Assembly (NCBI RefSeq): GCF_037482285.1
Contig: NZ_JBBEYB010000001.1
Coordinates: forward strand, 248,001 to 312,000
Direction of reading: 5' to 3'
Length of the DNA: 64,000 bases
Origin: Aquabacterium sp029268225
Lineage (GTDB): Bacteria; Pseudomonadota; Gammaproteobacteria; Burkholderiales; Burkholderiaceae_C
Shown: piece by piece, positions 10,430 to 20,229 of the stretch
How the letters are laid out: every line of letters starts with the position of its first letter
How positions within the stretch are numbered: position 1 is the first letter of the stretch
Position numbers and translations under genes: made by a program
Notes under the pieces: generated by a model
What the model was told of the DNA's origin: nothing
Seen by the model: only the letters and a program-made list of their open reading frames with translations
Databases searched by the model: none

Positions 10430-11290
10430 GTGCCGCAAGGCCTTGTGTCAGACGTGAGTGTTGCCAGTCCCCTTCCCTTGTTGATCGTGGTCGTGCTGGC
10501 CGGGCTGTGGGTGGTCTGGCTGTGGCGCCAGCCCCGTCGTCAGGCGCACCGTCGCGAACGCTTGCAGGCGGCCCCTTTTCCGGAAGCCTGGGAGCGCATC
10601 TTGCGCCGACGGGTGCCCTTGACCCGCAGCATGCCACCTGACTTGCTGGCACAGCTCAAGCGGCATATCCAGGTCTTCGTCGCAGAGAAGGCCTTCATCG
10701 GTTGCGAAGGCCAACCCATCACCGACGAGGTGCGCATCACGGTGGCGGCCCAGGCTTGCCTGTTGTTGCTCAACCGCCCCACCGACTACTACCCGCGTCT
10801 GCGCCAGATCCTGGTCTATCCCCGCGCTTTTTGGGTGCCTCGCACCCAGCCCGATGAGCACGGCCTCGTGCATGCCGACGACGAGTTGCGCGCCGGGGAG
10901 TCGTGGGACGAGGGGCAGGTGATCCTGGCTTGGGATGAGGCCCGTGATGGCGCCCGCATTCCGGATGATGCGTTCAACGTCGTGCTGCACGAGTTTGCCC
11001 ACCAGCTCGATGCCGAGAACGGCCTGAGCAACGGGGCGCCCGATCTGGGCAGCCCGCAGCGCCATGTACGCTGGGCTGAGGTGATGCGGGCGGCATTTGC
11101 CGAGCTGCAAGGCCAGGTGGCCCGTGGGGAGGAAACCGTGCTCGATCCCTATGGGGCCAGCGAGCCGGTGGAGTTCTTTGCCGTGGCCACCGAGGCCTTC
11201 TTTGAGCGGGCGCAGGATCTCAAGCAGGTCCAGCCGGCGCTGTATACCGAACTGGCGCGCTTCTACCGAGTGGATCCGGCTGGCTGGTGA
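10430..11290 (+). CDS. mtfA: MtfA-type M90 zinc metallopeptidase
   Basis: A 286-residue protein with the zincin motif HEFAH at about residues 187-191 and a downstream EPVEFFAVATEAFFE that can give the third ligand, as in MtfA (M90 family). E. coli MtfA binds the repressor Mlc and has aminopeptidase activity. Unlike the E. coli protein it opens with a hydrophobic stretch (LPLLIVVVLAGLWVVWLW, about residues 15-32), suggesting membrane anchoring. The start is uncertain: GTG at 10430 is used, and GTGs at 10445 and 10454 are alternatives. It is 28 bases after the GST gene. Confidence 0.85.
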   Translation: MPQGLVSDVSVASPLPLLIVVVLAGLWVVWLWRQPRRQAHRRERLQAAPFPEAWERILRRRVPLTRSMPPDLLAQLKRHIQVFVAEKAFIGCEGQPITDEVRITVAAQACLLLLNRPTDYYPRLRQILVYPRAFWVPRTQPDEHGLVHADDELRAGESWDEGQVILAWDEARDGARIPDDAFNVVLHEFAHQLDAENGLSNGAPDLGSPQRHVRWAEVMRAAFAELQGQVARGEETVLDPYGASEPVEFFAVATEAFFERAQDLKQVQPALYTELARFYRVDPAGW

Positions 11291-11319
11291 GCTGACACGA
11301 CATCACGCGATCGCCCATG

Positions 11320-11345
11320 AAAAAACGGCCTCTTGCGAGGCCGTT
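11320..11345 (-). terminator. Intrinsic terminator of icd
   Basis: A perfect 9-base-pair stem (AACGGCCTC / GAGGCCGTT) with a TTGC loop. On the minus strand the stem is followed by a run of T, so it serves the leftward isocitrate dehydrogenase gene that ends 36 bases before it. No T run follows on the plus strand, so termination of mtfA here would be weaker. Confidence 0.9.
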
Positions 11346-11381
11346 GCACGCGACGCGCAGGTCGCGCGTCAGGTCACCCGA

Positions 11382-13622
11382 TCAGGCTGCCAGCACGCTC
11401 GCCAGGGCGGCGTTGAAGGTGGTGCTGGGGCGCATCACGGCGTCCAGCTTGGCGGTGTCGGGCATGTAGTAGCCGCCGATGTCGGCCGGCTTGCCTTGCA
11501 CCGCCGCCAGTTCGGCCACGATGGTGGCTTCCTGAGCGGCCAGGGCCTGGGCCAGCGGGGCGAACTTGGCGGCCAGGGTGGCATCGTCGGTTTGCGCCGC
11601 CAGTTCCTGAGCCCAGTACATCGCCAGGTAGAACTGGCTGCCGCGGTTGTCCAGCTGGCCGGTCTTGGGCGACGGGTTCTTGTTGTTCTCCAGCAGCTTG
11701 CCCGTGGCGGCGTCCAGCGTCTTGGCCAGGATCTTGGCCTGCGCGTTGCCGGTCTTCAGGCCCAGGTCTTCCAGCGACACGGCCAGCGCCAGGAACTCAC
11801 CCAGCGAGTCCCAGCGCAGGTGGTTTTCTTCCACCAGTTGCTTGACGTGCTTCGGCGCCGAGCCGCCCGCGCCGGTTTCGTACATGCCGCCACCGGCCAT
11901 CAGCGGGACGATGGACAGCATCTTGGCGCTGGTGCCCAGTTCCATGATGGGGAACAGGTCGGTCAGGTAGTCGCGCAGGATGTTGCCGGTCACCGAGATG
12001 GTGTCCTTGCCGCGGATCACGCGCTCCAGGGTGTAGCGCATCGCGCGCACCTGCGACATGATCTGGATGTCCAGACCGGTCGTGTCGTGGTCCTTCAGGT
12101 AACGCTCGACCTTCTTGCGCAGCTCGGCCTCGTGCGGGCGGTAGGCGTCCAGCCAGAACACGGCGGGCATGCCCGAGTGGCGGGCTCGGGTCACGGCCAG
12201 CTTCACCCAGTCGCGGATCGGGGCGTCCTTGACCTGGCACATGCGCCAGATGTCGCCCTCTTCCACGTTTTGCGACAGCAGGATCTCGCCGGTGGCGATG
12301 TCGACGATGTTGGCCACACCGGCTTCCGGGATCTCGAAGGTCTTGTCGTGCGAACCGTACTCTTCGGCCTGCTGGGCCATCAGGCCGACGTTGGGCACGG
12401 TGCCCATGGTGCGCGGGTCGAAGTTGCCGTTGGTCTTGCAGAAGTTGATCATCTCCTGGTAGATGCGGGCAAAGGTCGACTCGGGGATCACGGCCTTGGT
12501 GTCTTTCGGGCGGCCGTCGGCGCCCCACATCTTGCCGCCGATGCGGATCATGGCGGGCATCGAGGCGTCCACGATCACGTCGTTGGGGGCGTGCAGGTTG
12601 GAAATGCCCTTGGCCGAGTCGACCATGGCCAACTCGGGGCGATGCTCGTGGCAGGCGTGCAGGTCCTGAATGATCTCGTCACGTTGCGAGCTGGGCAGCT
12701 GCTCGATCTTGTCGTACAGGTTGACCAGGCCGTTGTTGACGTTCACGCCCAGCTCGTCAAAGAGCTGGCCGTGCTTCTCGAAGGCTTCCTTGTAGAAGAT
12801 CTTGACGGCGTGGCCGAACACGATGGGGTGCGAGACCTTCATCATCGTGGCCTTGACGTGCAGCGACAGCATCACGCCGGTCTTGCGGGCGTCTTCGAAC
12901 TGCTCTTCGTAGAAGGCGCACAGGGCCTTCTTGCTCATGAACATGCTGTCGATGATCTCGCCTTCCAGCAGGGACACCTTGGGCTTGAGCACAATGGTCT
13001 TGCCGCCGGCGGTCACCAACTCCATCTTCACGTCACGGGCCTTGTCCAGGGTCATGGACTTTTCACCGTGGTAGAAGTCGCCGTGCTTCATCGTGGCCAC
13101 GTGGGTGCGCGAGGCCTGGCTCCAATCACCCATGCTGTGCGGGTTCTTGCGGGCGTAGTTCTTGACGGCGGCGGGGGCGCGGCGGTCGGAGTTGCCTTCA
13201 CGCAGCACGGGATTGACGGCGCTGCCCAGGCACTTGGCGTAGCGGGCGCGGATGGCCTTTTCTTCCTCGGTCTTGGGGTCTTCCGGGAAGTCAGGGACGG
13301 CGTATCCCTTGCCCTGCAACTCCTTGATGGCGCTGACCAGTTGGTGCACCGAGGCGCTGATGTTGGGCAGCTTGATGATGTTGGTGTCGGGCAGCAGCGT
13401 CAGGCGGCCGAGTTCGGCCAGGTTGTCCGGCACGCGCTGCGCTTCGGTCAGGAAATCGGGGAACTCGCCCAGGATGCGGGCGGCCACCGAGATGTCGCTG
13501 GTGGTGACGTTGATGCCGGCCGGCGCAGCGAAGGTGCGGACGATCGGTAAGAAGGAGCTGGTCGCCAGCAGCGGCGCCTCGTCAGTCAGGGTGTAGATGA
13601 TGGTGGGCTGCTGGGTGCTCAT
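11382..13622 (-). CDS. icd: NADP-dependent isocitrate dehydrogenase, monomeric type
   Basis: A 746-residue protein, the expected size for the monomeric IDH family and unrelated in length to the dimeric 415-residue Icd. It oxidises isocitrate to 2-oxoglutarate and CO2 in the TCA cycle, making NADPH. The start at 13622 (MSTQQPTIIYTLTDEAPLLAT) matches the family N-terminus and has a purine-rich GGAAAG upstream; the open frame further upstream is non-coding. Conserved stretches include SDRRAPAAVKNYARKNPHSMG near residue 140. It is monocistronic, with its own terminator. Confidence 0.96.
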   Translation of the reverse strand: MSTQQPTIIYTLTDEAPLLATSSFLPIVRTFAAPAGINVTTSDISVAARILGEFPDFLTEAQRVPDNLAELGRLTLLPDTNIIKLPNISASVHQLVSAIKELQGKGYAVPDFPEDPKTEEEKAIRARYAKCLGSAVNPVLREGNSDRRAPAAVKNYARKNPHSMGDWSQASRTHVATMKHGDFYHGEKSMTLDKARDVKMELVTAGGKTIVLKPKVSLLEGEIIDSMFMSKKALCAFYEEQFEDARKTGVMLSLHVKATMMKVSHPIVFGHAVKIFYKEAFEKHGQLFDELGVNVNNGLVNLYDKIEQLPSSQRDEIIQDLHACHEHRPELAMVDSAKGISNLHAPNDVIVDASMPAMIRIGGKMWGADGRPKDTKAVIPESTFARIYQEMINFCKTNGNFDPRTMGTVPNVGLMAQQAEEYGSHDKTFEIPEAGVANIVDIATGEILLSQNVEEGDIWRMCQVKDAPIRDWVKLAVTRARHSGMPAVFWLDAYRPHEAELRKKVERYLKDHDTTGLDIQIMSQVRAMRYTLERVIRGKDTISVTGNILRDYLTDLFPIMELGTSAKMLSIVPLMAGGGMYETGAGGSAPKHVKQLVEENHLRWDSLGEFLALAVSLEDLGLKTGNAQAKILAKTLDAATGKLLENNKNPSPKTGQLDNRGSQFYLAMYWAQELAAQTDDATLAAKFAPLAQALAAQEATIVAELAAVQGKPADIGGYYMPDTAKLDAVMRPSTTFNAALASVLAA

Positions 13623-13860
13623 AACTTGCTTTCCGGATAGGGATGAGAACAATGCCGCCGGCTGGATCACAGTTACGGCGGGCATCACGGTGCCATGGTT
13701 TTGGCAAAGGCGTAACGATATCGCCTCTGGCGGCGAAATGCTTGCCTGGGGACAAGAAGTCGCGCGATGATCTCTGCCGTATAGCCGGTGCAAGCAGGAG
13801 ATGTGCCGCTGCGCTGCGCCAACTTGGGGCACACTGAACCTTTCATCGTTCGAACCCGTC

Positions 13861-14952
13861 ATGAGCACCTCTGACCCCGTTCCCCCGGATGACGCCGTCG
13901 ACGCCGCCCGTCTGGACCCGGCTCGGCTGCAGGCTGTGCGTGACACGGGGCTGCTGGACACGCCGCCGGAGGAAAGCTTCGACCGGCTCACTCGCCTGGC
14001 CACCATGCTGCTGGAGGTGCCCGCGACCTTCGTGTCCCTGGTGGATGCCGAGCGAGACTTCTACAAGAGCGCTGTGGGGTTTGGCGAGCCTCTGGCCAGT
14101 GAGCGCGAACTCAAGGGCCGCACCTTCTGCCATTTCGCCTTGCTCTCGCCCAGGCCGCTGCTGCTGGACGATGTTCGGGCCTTGCCCGGATTGGCGGCGG
14201 TGCCCACCGTGCGCACCCTGGGCGTGCGGGCCTATGCGGGGGTGCCTCTGGTGACGCCTGACGGGCAGATTCTGGGCAGCTTTTGTGCGGTGGACATGCA
14301 GCCGCGCCAATGGACCGAGCGCGATGTGGCAGTGCTGACCGAGTTGGCCCATGCCACTCTGCGCGAGATCACCTTGCGCCAGGCGCTGGTGCGGCTGGCC
14401 GAGGCCAACCGCTTGCTGGCCGAGGAGATGCACAAGGTGGGCGTGCTCAACGAACGCCTGTCCGAACTGGCGCACACCGATGCCCTCACCGGCCTGTACA
14501 ACCGCCGCGCCTACGATCAGGAGCTGGCACGGGAGTGGCGGCGTGTGCAGCGCAACGGTGCGGCGCTGAGTGTGTTGTTGATCGATGCCGATCACTTCAA
14601 GTCGATCAACGACCAGCATGGCCATGCCGTCGGTGACCGGGTTTTGCAGGCCTTGGCCGCCTTGATTCAGCGCAGCGCCCGCGAGATCGATGTGGCCGCA
14701 CGCATCGGGGGCGAGGAGTTCGCCGTGCTGTTGAGCGACACCGGGGCCACATCCGCGCTCAACGTGGCCGAGCGCATTCGCAGCCAGATTGCCCAGTCCG
14801 ACACGATGCCGGTGACCGGGGTCACCGTCAGCATCGGCGTGGCCACTTTGGCGGCGGAGGAGTCGGCTGCCAGCTTGCAGCACCGCGCCGATCAGGCCCT
14901 CTACATGGCCAAGTCACAAGGGCGCAACCGGGTGGTGTCGGCCCCCGGCTGA
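13861..14952 (+). CDS. GAF-GGDEF diguanylate cyclase
   Basis: A 363-residue cytosolic protein. Residues about 30-185 form a GAF sensor domain of the type starting RLQAVRDTGLLDTPPEESFDRLTRLA. Residues about 200-360 form a GGDEF domain with an intact GGEEF active site (RIGGEEFAVLL) and an RxxD product-inhibition site (REID) five residues before it, so it should make cyclic-di-GMP with feedback control. The ATG at 13861 is chosen over an upstream in-frame codon because the family N-terminus begins there. It converges with the next gene, 11 bases apart. Confidence 0.9.
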   Translation: MSTSDPVPPDDAVDAARLDPARLQAVRDTGLLDTPPEESFDRLTRLATMLLEVPATFVSLVDAERDFYKSAVGFGEPLASERELKGRTFCHFALLSPRPLLLDDVRALPGLAAVPTVRTLGVRAYAGVPLVTPDGQILGSFCAVDMQPRQWTERDVAVLTELAHATLREITLRQALVRLAEANRLLAEEMHKVGVLNERLSELAHTDALTGLYNRRAYDQELAREWRRVQRNGAALSVLLIDADHFKSINDQHGHAVGDRVLQALAALIQRSAREIDVAARIGGEEFAVLLSDTGATSALNVAERIRSQIAQSDTMPVTGVTVSIGVATLAAEESAASLQHRADQALYMAKSQGRNRVVSAPG

Positions 14953-14963
14953 GCGGGCCTGGC

Positions 14964-17900
14964 TCAGGTCTGCGTCAGCAGGGCCTGGCAGGCGTCGGCG
15001 GTGGCGGGCCGACCGATCAGGTAGCCCTGCGCTTCGTCGCAGCCGATGTCGGTCAACACCTGGCGTTGCGCCGGGGTTTCCACGCCCTCGGCGATCACCG
15101 TCAGTTGCAGGTTGTGGCCCAACTGGACAATGGCCTTGACGATGGAGGCGCCGTCGGCATCGGTGAGCATGTCGCGCACGAAGGACTGGTCGATCTTGAG
15201 CTTGTCCACGGCCAGTCGCTTCAGGTAGGACAGGCTGGAATAGCCGGTGCCGAAATCGTCGATCGAGAGCTTGACGCCAAGCGCCTTGAGCCCTTGCAGG
15301 GTGGCGATGGTGCTGTCGACGTCTTGCAGCAGGATGGATTCGGTCAGCTCCAGCTCCAGCAGGTGGGCGGGCAGGCCGCTGGCGCGCAGGGCCTCGCGCA
15401 CCAGGGCCAGCACGTCGCCGCGCTTGAACTGCAGGGCCGAGAGGTTGACGGCCACCACCGGGGGCTGAGGCAAGGCATCGGCCCAGACGCGGCCTTGGCG
15501 GCAGGCTTCGCGCAGCACCCATTCGCCGATCTGGATGATGTGGCCGCTGCGCTCGGCCAGCGCGATGAATTGTCCGGGTGGCAGCAGACCCGCCTCGGGG
15601 TGTTGCCAGCGCACCAGGGCCTCCACACCGACGATGTGGCCGCTGCGCAGGTCGAGCTGGGGCTGATAGTGCAGGCGGAATTCCTCGCGGCGCACAGCCT
15701 GCGCCAGTGCCCCGGTCAGTCGGATCTGGTCGACCAGGCCCGCGTTCATTTCGTGCGAGAAGAAGCGGTAGGCGTTGCGGCCCGCTTCCTTGGCACTGTT
15801 GACGGCGGTGTGGGCGTGGCGGAACAGGGTGTCGAAATCATCCCCGTCGGTGGGGAAGAGGGCGATGCCGATGGAGCAGGACGCGTTGAGGGCGTGCTCC
15901 CCCACCTGGAAGGGCTCGTTGAAGGCTTTGCTGACGGTGTCGGCCAGGCCGGCAATGCGGGCCAGGTCGTCCGGGCCGGTCAGCAGCACCACGAACTCGT
16001 CGCCGCTCATGCGGCTGATGGTGGCGCTGGGGGGGAGGCACTGGCGCAGGCGTTCGACGGCCAGCACCAGCACCTGATCGCCCACGGCATAGCCCAGGCT
16101 GTCGTTGATGTGCTTGAAGTGATCCAGGTCCAGGTAGAGCAGCGTCAGCGTGCGTTGCTCGCTGCGGGCCACGGCGGCCGCGTGTGCAAAGCGGTCGCCC
16201 AGCAGCAGGCGGTTGGGCAGGTGGGTGAGCGGGTCGTAATGCGAGAGGAAGTCCACCCGGGCTTTGACCTCGGCGTGTTCGGCGCGGGCGCGCAGGGCAC
16301 TGATGCCATAAGCCAGGTCGTTGGCCAGCTCCATCAACAGGTTGAGCTCGTTGGTGTCGAAGGCGTCGGGCTCGCGGGCGTACAGCGTCAGGGTGCCGAG
16401 CACGCGCGCATCGCAGATCAGAGGCAGGGCCACGCACGATTGCAGTGCCAACTCGGCAGCCTTGGCCGCCCAGGGTTGCATGCGCGGATCGCGCGGGATG
16501 TCGGTCACCAGGCTGGGCTGTCCCGTGCGGATGGCCGTGCCCACCACGCCGCGGCCCCGCGCCGTGTCGGCCCAGCTTATGTTGACCTGTGCGAGGTAGC
16601 CGTTGCGATCGCCGCACTCGGCCGCCACGGTCACGCTGCGGTCTTCGTCTTGCTGGGCAAAGCCCACCCACGCCAGGCTGTAGCCGCCGCTTTCCACGCT
16701 GAGGCGACAGATCTCGCGCAACAGCGTGGGCTCGTCCTGGGCGTGTACCAGGGCCATGTTGCAGTCGCTCAGCAGGCGCAGGTCGCGGTTGAGGCGCTGC
16801 AGCGCGCGCTCGGTCTGCTTGCTGTGGCTGACGTCCTGCATCGTGCCGATGATCTGGGTGGCCTGTCCTGCACCGTCGAACAGGGCTTCACAGCGCTGGT
16901 TGATGAACTTCACGCGACCGTCCGGCCACTGCAGGCGGTAAGCGATCTCGCAGGGGGTGTGGCTGCGCATGGCCGCCTGGAAGTCGCGGTCCACGCGTTC
17001 GCGGTCGTCCGGGTGGATGAGGGCGAGGATGGCCGCGCAGGTGGGCTCGAAACGCGCCGGGTCTTGCTCGAAAATGCGGTAGACCTCGTGAGACCACTGC
17101 AGGGCATGTGTGCGCAGGTCGAGCTCCCAGTGGCCCAACTGGGCCAGGCGCTGGGCTTCGAGGAGGCGGGTTTCGCTGCGGTGCAACTCCGCCTGGGTGC
17201 GCTCGCGCTCGGCACTGAGGTCCTGCAGCTTGCGCTGGGTGTCGATCAGGCGGGCCAGCAGCGAGCCTTCCGGGGCATCCTGCGCCGAGCGGGTGGGCGT
17301 GAAGTTGCCCTGGCCGATGCGAGCGATCTGGGCGTGCACGTCGTCGACCGAGCCCCCCAGCACGCGGCGCAGCATCTGGGCCGCGCGAAACAGCATGACC
17401 ATCAGGATGAGACCGCAGGCGATCAGCACGCCACGTGCGTACAGTGCATGGCGCTCGGCTTGGGCCACGGCCTTGTTGGTCCGATCTCGCATCAGGGCGT
17501 GAACCCGGTCGATGGGTGCGAGGATGGCGGCTTTGGCCGACAGGTAGCGTGCATCGTGCAGCATCTGAAGGGCCTCGGCATGGCGGCTGTCCGCACCAGG
17601 GCCCTCGGCATCGCGCAGGGCCATGGCTTCACGCTCGATCTGGGTGAGCCGGTCGGAGTGCGCCTTGGCCTGGATCAGGATGTCGAGCTCTTCAGGCGGG
17701 AAGCCGGCCTGGCGCATCAGCTCCATCAGGGGGATGCGTTCGGTGCTGTCGGGGCGAGGCGGCTGGCCATCGACCAGCACCAGGTCCCAGTAGATGCCGC
17801 TGTAGCCCAGCGGACGAGGGTGGATCCCGTCGCGGATGTCGAGGATGCGCTGGTAATGCTGGCGCGCCTGGGGGTGCTGGCTAGCCACGTAGAGGCGGGC

Positions 17901-18095
17901 CATGCGGGTGAGGTCGTCCGAGGACTGGTGCAGTTCGTCGGCCAGCAGGAAGGCGCGCAGGCGGGCCTCGTTGGCGCCATCGATGGCCTTCTCGGCGTTC
18001 GTGTAGACCGCGAAGGCCACGATCATCGCGCTGAGCGTGGCCAGGGTGTAGCCGATCTGGCGTGCGAAGGAGCGGGGCGCGCGCGCGTGGGTCAT
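14964..18095 (-). CDS. Membrane-anchored PAS-GAF-GGDEF-EAL cyclic-di-GMP protein
   Basis: A 1043-residue signalling protein. Two membrane helices (about 14-32 and 220-240) enclose a helical periplasmic sensor. Then come a linker, PAS (about 320-420), GAF (about 450-600), GGDEF (about 615-775) and EAL (about 795-1040). The cyclase motif is SGDEF, a variant tolerated in some active enzymes, and no RxxD inhibition site precedes it. The EAL part keeps EALVRW, DDFGTG, the KID lysine and EGVET, so phosphodiesterase activity is likely. Its start lies one base beyond the stop of the patatin gene, so it is coupled to the Mrp-patatin transcript. Confidence 0.9.
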   Translation of the reverse strand: MTHARAPRSFARQIGYTLATLSAMIVAFAVYTNAEKAIDGANEARLRAFLLADELHQSSDDLTRMARLYVASQHPQARQHYQRILDIRDGIHPRPLGYSGIYWDLVLVDGQPPRPDSTERIPLMELMRQAGFPPEELDILIQAKAHSDRLTQIEREAMALRDAEGPGADSRHAEALQMLHDARYLSAKAAILAPIDRVHALMRDRTNKAVAQAERHALYARGVLIACGLILMVMLFRAAQMLRRVLGGSVDDVHAQIARIGQGNFTPTRSAQDAPEGSLLARLIDTQRKLQDLSAERERTQAELHRSETRLLEAQRLAQLGHWELDLRTHALQWSHEVYRIFEQDPARFEPTCAAILALIHPDDRERVDRDFQAAMRSHTPCEIAYRLQWPDGRVKFINQRCEALFDGAGQATQIIGTMQDVSHSKQTERALQRLNRDLRLLSDCNMALVHAQDEPTLLREICRLSVESGGYSLAWVGFAQQDEDRSVTVAAECGDRNGYLAQVNISWADTARGRGVVGTAIRTGQPSLVTDIPRDPRMQPWAAKAAELALQSCVALPLICDARVLGTLTLYAREPDAFDTNELNLLMELANDLAYGISALRARAEHAEVKARVDFLSHYDPLTHLPNRLLLGDRFAHAAAVARSEQRTLTLLYLDLDHFKHINDSLGYAVGDQVLVLAVERLRQCLPPSATISRMSGDEFVVLLTGPDDLARIAGLADTVSKAFNEPFQVGEHALNASCSIGIALFPTDGDDFDTLFRHAHTAVNSAKEAGRNAYRFFSHEMNAGLVDQIRLTGALAQAVRREEFRLHYQPQLDLRSGHIVGVEALVRWQHPEAGLLPPGQFIALAERSGHIIQIGEWVLREACRQGRVWADALPQPPVVAVNLSALQFKRGDVLALVREALRASGLPAHLLELELTESILLQDVDSTIATLQGLKALGVKLSIDDFGTGYSSLSYLKRLAVDKLKIDQSFVRDMLTDADGASIVKAIVQLGHNLQLTVIAEGVETPAQRQVLTDIGCDEAQGYLIGRPATADACQALLTQT

Positions 18096-18096
18096 C

Positions 18097-18999
18097 TCAG
18101 TTCAGCAGGTCGCGGATGAGGGGCAGCACGGCCTCGGCGGCCCGCTCGCCTTCGGCGATGGCGGACTCGGCGCGGTGGAAGTCCATGGCCGCGATGTGGG
18201 ACAGGCGCGGCCGGATCATGGCGTCAGCGGGCTCGCCTGCCAGGCGGCTGTGGGTGATGCGCACCTGCATGATGTTCAGGCTGGTGGTGAGCACGTCCAG
18301 CATGGAGGGGTGGTCGGCCGGGGAGGCGGGCACCTCGTCGCTGCGAAAGCGCGCCAGGATGGCGTCGAGCAGGCCATTGTCGGCAGGCTCGGGGGCGGCC
18401 GGTGCATCCCCGTCGAGAACCTGGGCGCGGGTGCGCCGGCCGATCAGGTCCCAGTTGAGGTCGACAGCGATGACGATGTCGGCCCCCAGGGCCCGGCACA
18501 GCGACACGGGCACCGGGTTGACCAGGCCGCCGTCCACCAGCAACTGTCCCTCGCGCACCGCCGGGGTGAAGAGACCGGGCAGGGCGATGGAGGCGCGCAC
18601 GGCGTCGATCACCGGGCCCTCGCGCAGCCAGAGCTCGCGGCCGCTGCGCAAGGCGGTGGCCACGCACCCATAGGTCTTGGGCAGGTGCTGGATCTCGGGG
18701 CCGCTGTAGTGGCGGCGAAAGAATTCCACCAGTTCACCACCTTCGATCAGGCCGCCGCCCATCTTCAGGTCGAGCAGGCCGAGCACGGCCGGCCAGGTCA
18801 GTCCACGCACCCAGGGCTCCAGGCGATCGAGCTCGCCGGCGGCATAGGCTGCCCCTACTAGCGCCCCGATCGAGGTGCCGCAGACGATGTCGGGCGAGAT
18901 GCCCGCGCGCTCCAGCACCCGGATCACCCCGATGTGCGACCAGCCGCGCGCCGAGCCACTGCCCAGCGCCAGGCCGATGCGAGGATGCAGGGCGTTCAT
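18097..18999 (-). CDS. Patatin-like phospholipase (RssA-type)
   Basis: A 300-residue patatin-family hydrolase. It has the glycine-rich oxyanion loop (LGSGSARGWSHIG), the nucleophile elbow GTSIG near residue 43, and the catalytic aspartate in DGGLVNPVP near residue 155, the Ser-Asp dyad of this family. The size and start (MNALHPRIGLALGSG) fit RssA/YchK-like proteins. An upstream in-frame extension crosses the intergenic gap and is rejected. It follows phaG by 65 bases and precedes the GGDEF-EAL gene by one base. Its lipid substrate is unknown. Confidence 0.88.
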   Translation of the reverse strand: MNALHPRIGLALGSGSARGWSHIGVIRVLERAGISPDIVCGTSIGALVGAAYAAGELDRLEPWVRGLTWPAVLGLLDLKMGGGLIEGGELVEFFRRHYSGPEIQHLPKTYGCVATALRSGRELWLREGPVIDAVRASIALPGLFTPAVREGQLLVDGGLVNPVPVSLCRALGADIVIAVDLNWDLIGRRTRAQVLDGDAPAAPEPADNGLLDAILARFRSDEVPASPADHPSMLDVLTTSLNIMQVRITHSRLAGEPADAMIRPRLSHIAAMDFHRAESAIAEGERAAEAVLPLIRDLLN

Positions 19000-19064
19000 G
19001 AGGTGATGGTCGGTGGAAAGTTCACAATGCGACAAGCATGACACAAGACCCGCCCACGTGGGGC

Positions 19065-19466
19065 TCAGTCGTGTGTCTGTGTGGGGGCATCGTCTGCCCC
19101 TGGGGGCGGTGGCACGATGTGGCTGAGGGCCGGCGGGATGTCGGGGCTGGGCGTGCTGTGCGTGCGGCGACGGAACAGCTCGGTGCGCGACAGCAAGATG
19201 GTGGTCACCGGCACCGTGATGGACAGCAAGATGATGATCAACCAGGCATGCAGGGCCAGGTGCTCCTTGCGCGCCGAAAAGTACAGAACCGTGGCCAGGG
19301 TGACGCACCACGACGAGAAGCTGAAGGCCAGCGCGGGCGGGTGCATGCGCTGGAAGAAGGTCTGAAAGCGCACGATGCCCACCGCCGCCGCCAGCGTGAA
19401 GAGGCCGCTGAGCATCAGCAGCAGCGCCACGATGACCTCGACCCAGCCAAACAGCTCGGGGTTCAT
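19065..19466 (-). CDS. phaG: Mrp/Pha cation:proton antiporter subunit G
   Basis: A 133-residue membrane protein with three predicted helices (about 8-32, 40-62, 66-92) and the family stretch GIVRFQTFFQRMHPPALAFSFSSWCVTLAT. A proline-rich hydrophilic tail follows. MrpG is a small subunit of the multi-subunit Na+(K+)/H+ antiporter related to complex I. The start overlaps the phaF stop by four bases. It is the last antiporter gene. Confidence 0.92.
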   Translation of the reverse strand: MNPELFGWVEVIVALLLMLSGLFTLAAAVGIVRFQTFFQRMHPPALAFSFSSWCVTLATVLYFSARKEHLALHAWLIIILLSITVPVTTILLSRTELFRRRTHSTPSPDIPPALSHIVPPPPGADDAPTQTHD

Positions 19467-19741
19467 TCGATCACCTCCCCGCGCAGCAGGAACTTGGCCA
19501 TCGCCATGGAGCTGACGAAGCCGAACAGCGCGATCAGCAGGGCCGCCTCGAAGTACATCGCGCTGCGGTAGCGGATGGCCAGCACCATCAGCACCAGCAT
19601 GCCGATGGTGTAGATCAGGTCCATGGCCAGCACGCGGTCTTGCGCCGAGGGGCCGCGGTACAGGCGCAGCAGGGCCAGCGCCATGGCCAGCACATAGCAG
19701 CCCAGGGTGAACACGATGGCGCCAAAGAGGAAGGGGCTCAT
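19463..19741 (-). CDS. phaF: Mrp/Pha cation:proton antiporter subunit F
   Basis: A 92-residue protein with three membrane helices and the MrpF signature LYRGPSAQDRVLAMDLIYTIGML. The start at 19741 gives a four-base ATGA overlap with phaE and matches the usual length of about 90 residues. A longer in-frame upstream extension lies inside phaE and is not used. Confidence 0.92.
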   Translation of the reverse strand: MSPFLFGAIVFTLGCYVLAMALALLRLYRGPSAQDRVLAMDLIYTIGMLVLMVLAIRYRSAMYFEAALLIALFGFVSSMAMAKFLLRGEVIE

Positions 19742-20229
19742 TCGAAAATCTCCATCAGGGGGCGCTCGTAGCGGGCCTTGATCAGGCGGATCTCTTCGTC
19801 CGGGTCGTTCAGGTCGAAGATGTGGACCAGCAGGGCGCTGCGGTCCAGGGCCATCTCCGACCAGATGGTGCCGGGGATCACGCACATGATGGCGGCGAGC
19901 ACGGCCAGGCCGTTGGGGTCACGCAGGTCCAGCGGCACGGTGATGAAGCCGCCCTTCGGTTGTGTCGCCGACGAGGCCAGGGTGCCTCGCAGCACCTTCC
20001 AGTTCCACACGATCACGTCCCAGCCCACCATCATGGACAGGCGAAAGGCCAGGCCCAGATGGCGGATGCGCACGGGGGTGGGGCGCAGCGAATGGGTCAT
20101 CACCGGCACGATGGTGGCCACGACGGCCCCCAGCAGCCACTGGCCCAGGCTGTAGTCGCGGTTGAGCACCAGCCACATCGCCAGCAGGGCCAGGGACAGC
20201 AGCGGGGCGGGAAACAGGCGTCGCATCAT
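19738..20229 (-). CDS. phaE: Mrp/Pha cation:proton antiporter subunit E
   Basis: A 163-residue subunit with two N-terminal helices (LLSLALLAMWLVLNRDYSLGQWLLGAVVATIVP), then a more hydrophilic C-terminal part typical of MrpE (ITVPLDLRDPNGLAVLAAIMCVIPGTIWSEM). It shares four-base overlaps with phaD upstream and phaF downstream. The role of MrpE in the complex is structural. Confidence 0.92.
   Translation of the reverse strand: MMRRLFPAPLLSLALLAMWLVLNRDYSLGQWLLGAVVATIVPVMTHSLRPTPVRIRHLGLAFRLSMMVGWDVIVWNWKVLRGTLASSATQPKGGFITVPLDLRDPNGLAVLAAIMCVIPGTIWSEMALDRSALLVHIFDLNDPDEEIRLIKARYERPLMEIFE

Noticed and set aside
11097..13550. An 817-residue plus-strand frame across mtfA and icd
   Set aside because: It begins inside mtfA in another frame, reads through the icd terminator and then runs antisense to icd.
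15066..18119. A 1017-residue open frame on the plus strand opposite the GGDEF-EAL gene
   Set aside because: A shadow of a clear multi-domain protein; low-complexity composition and no recognisable motif.
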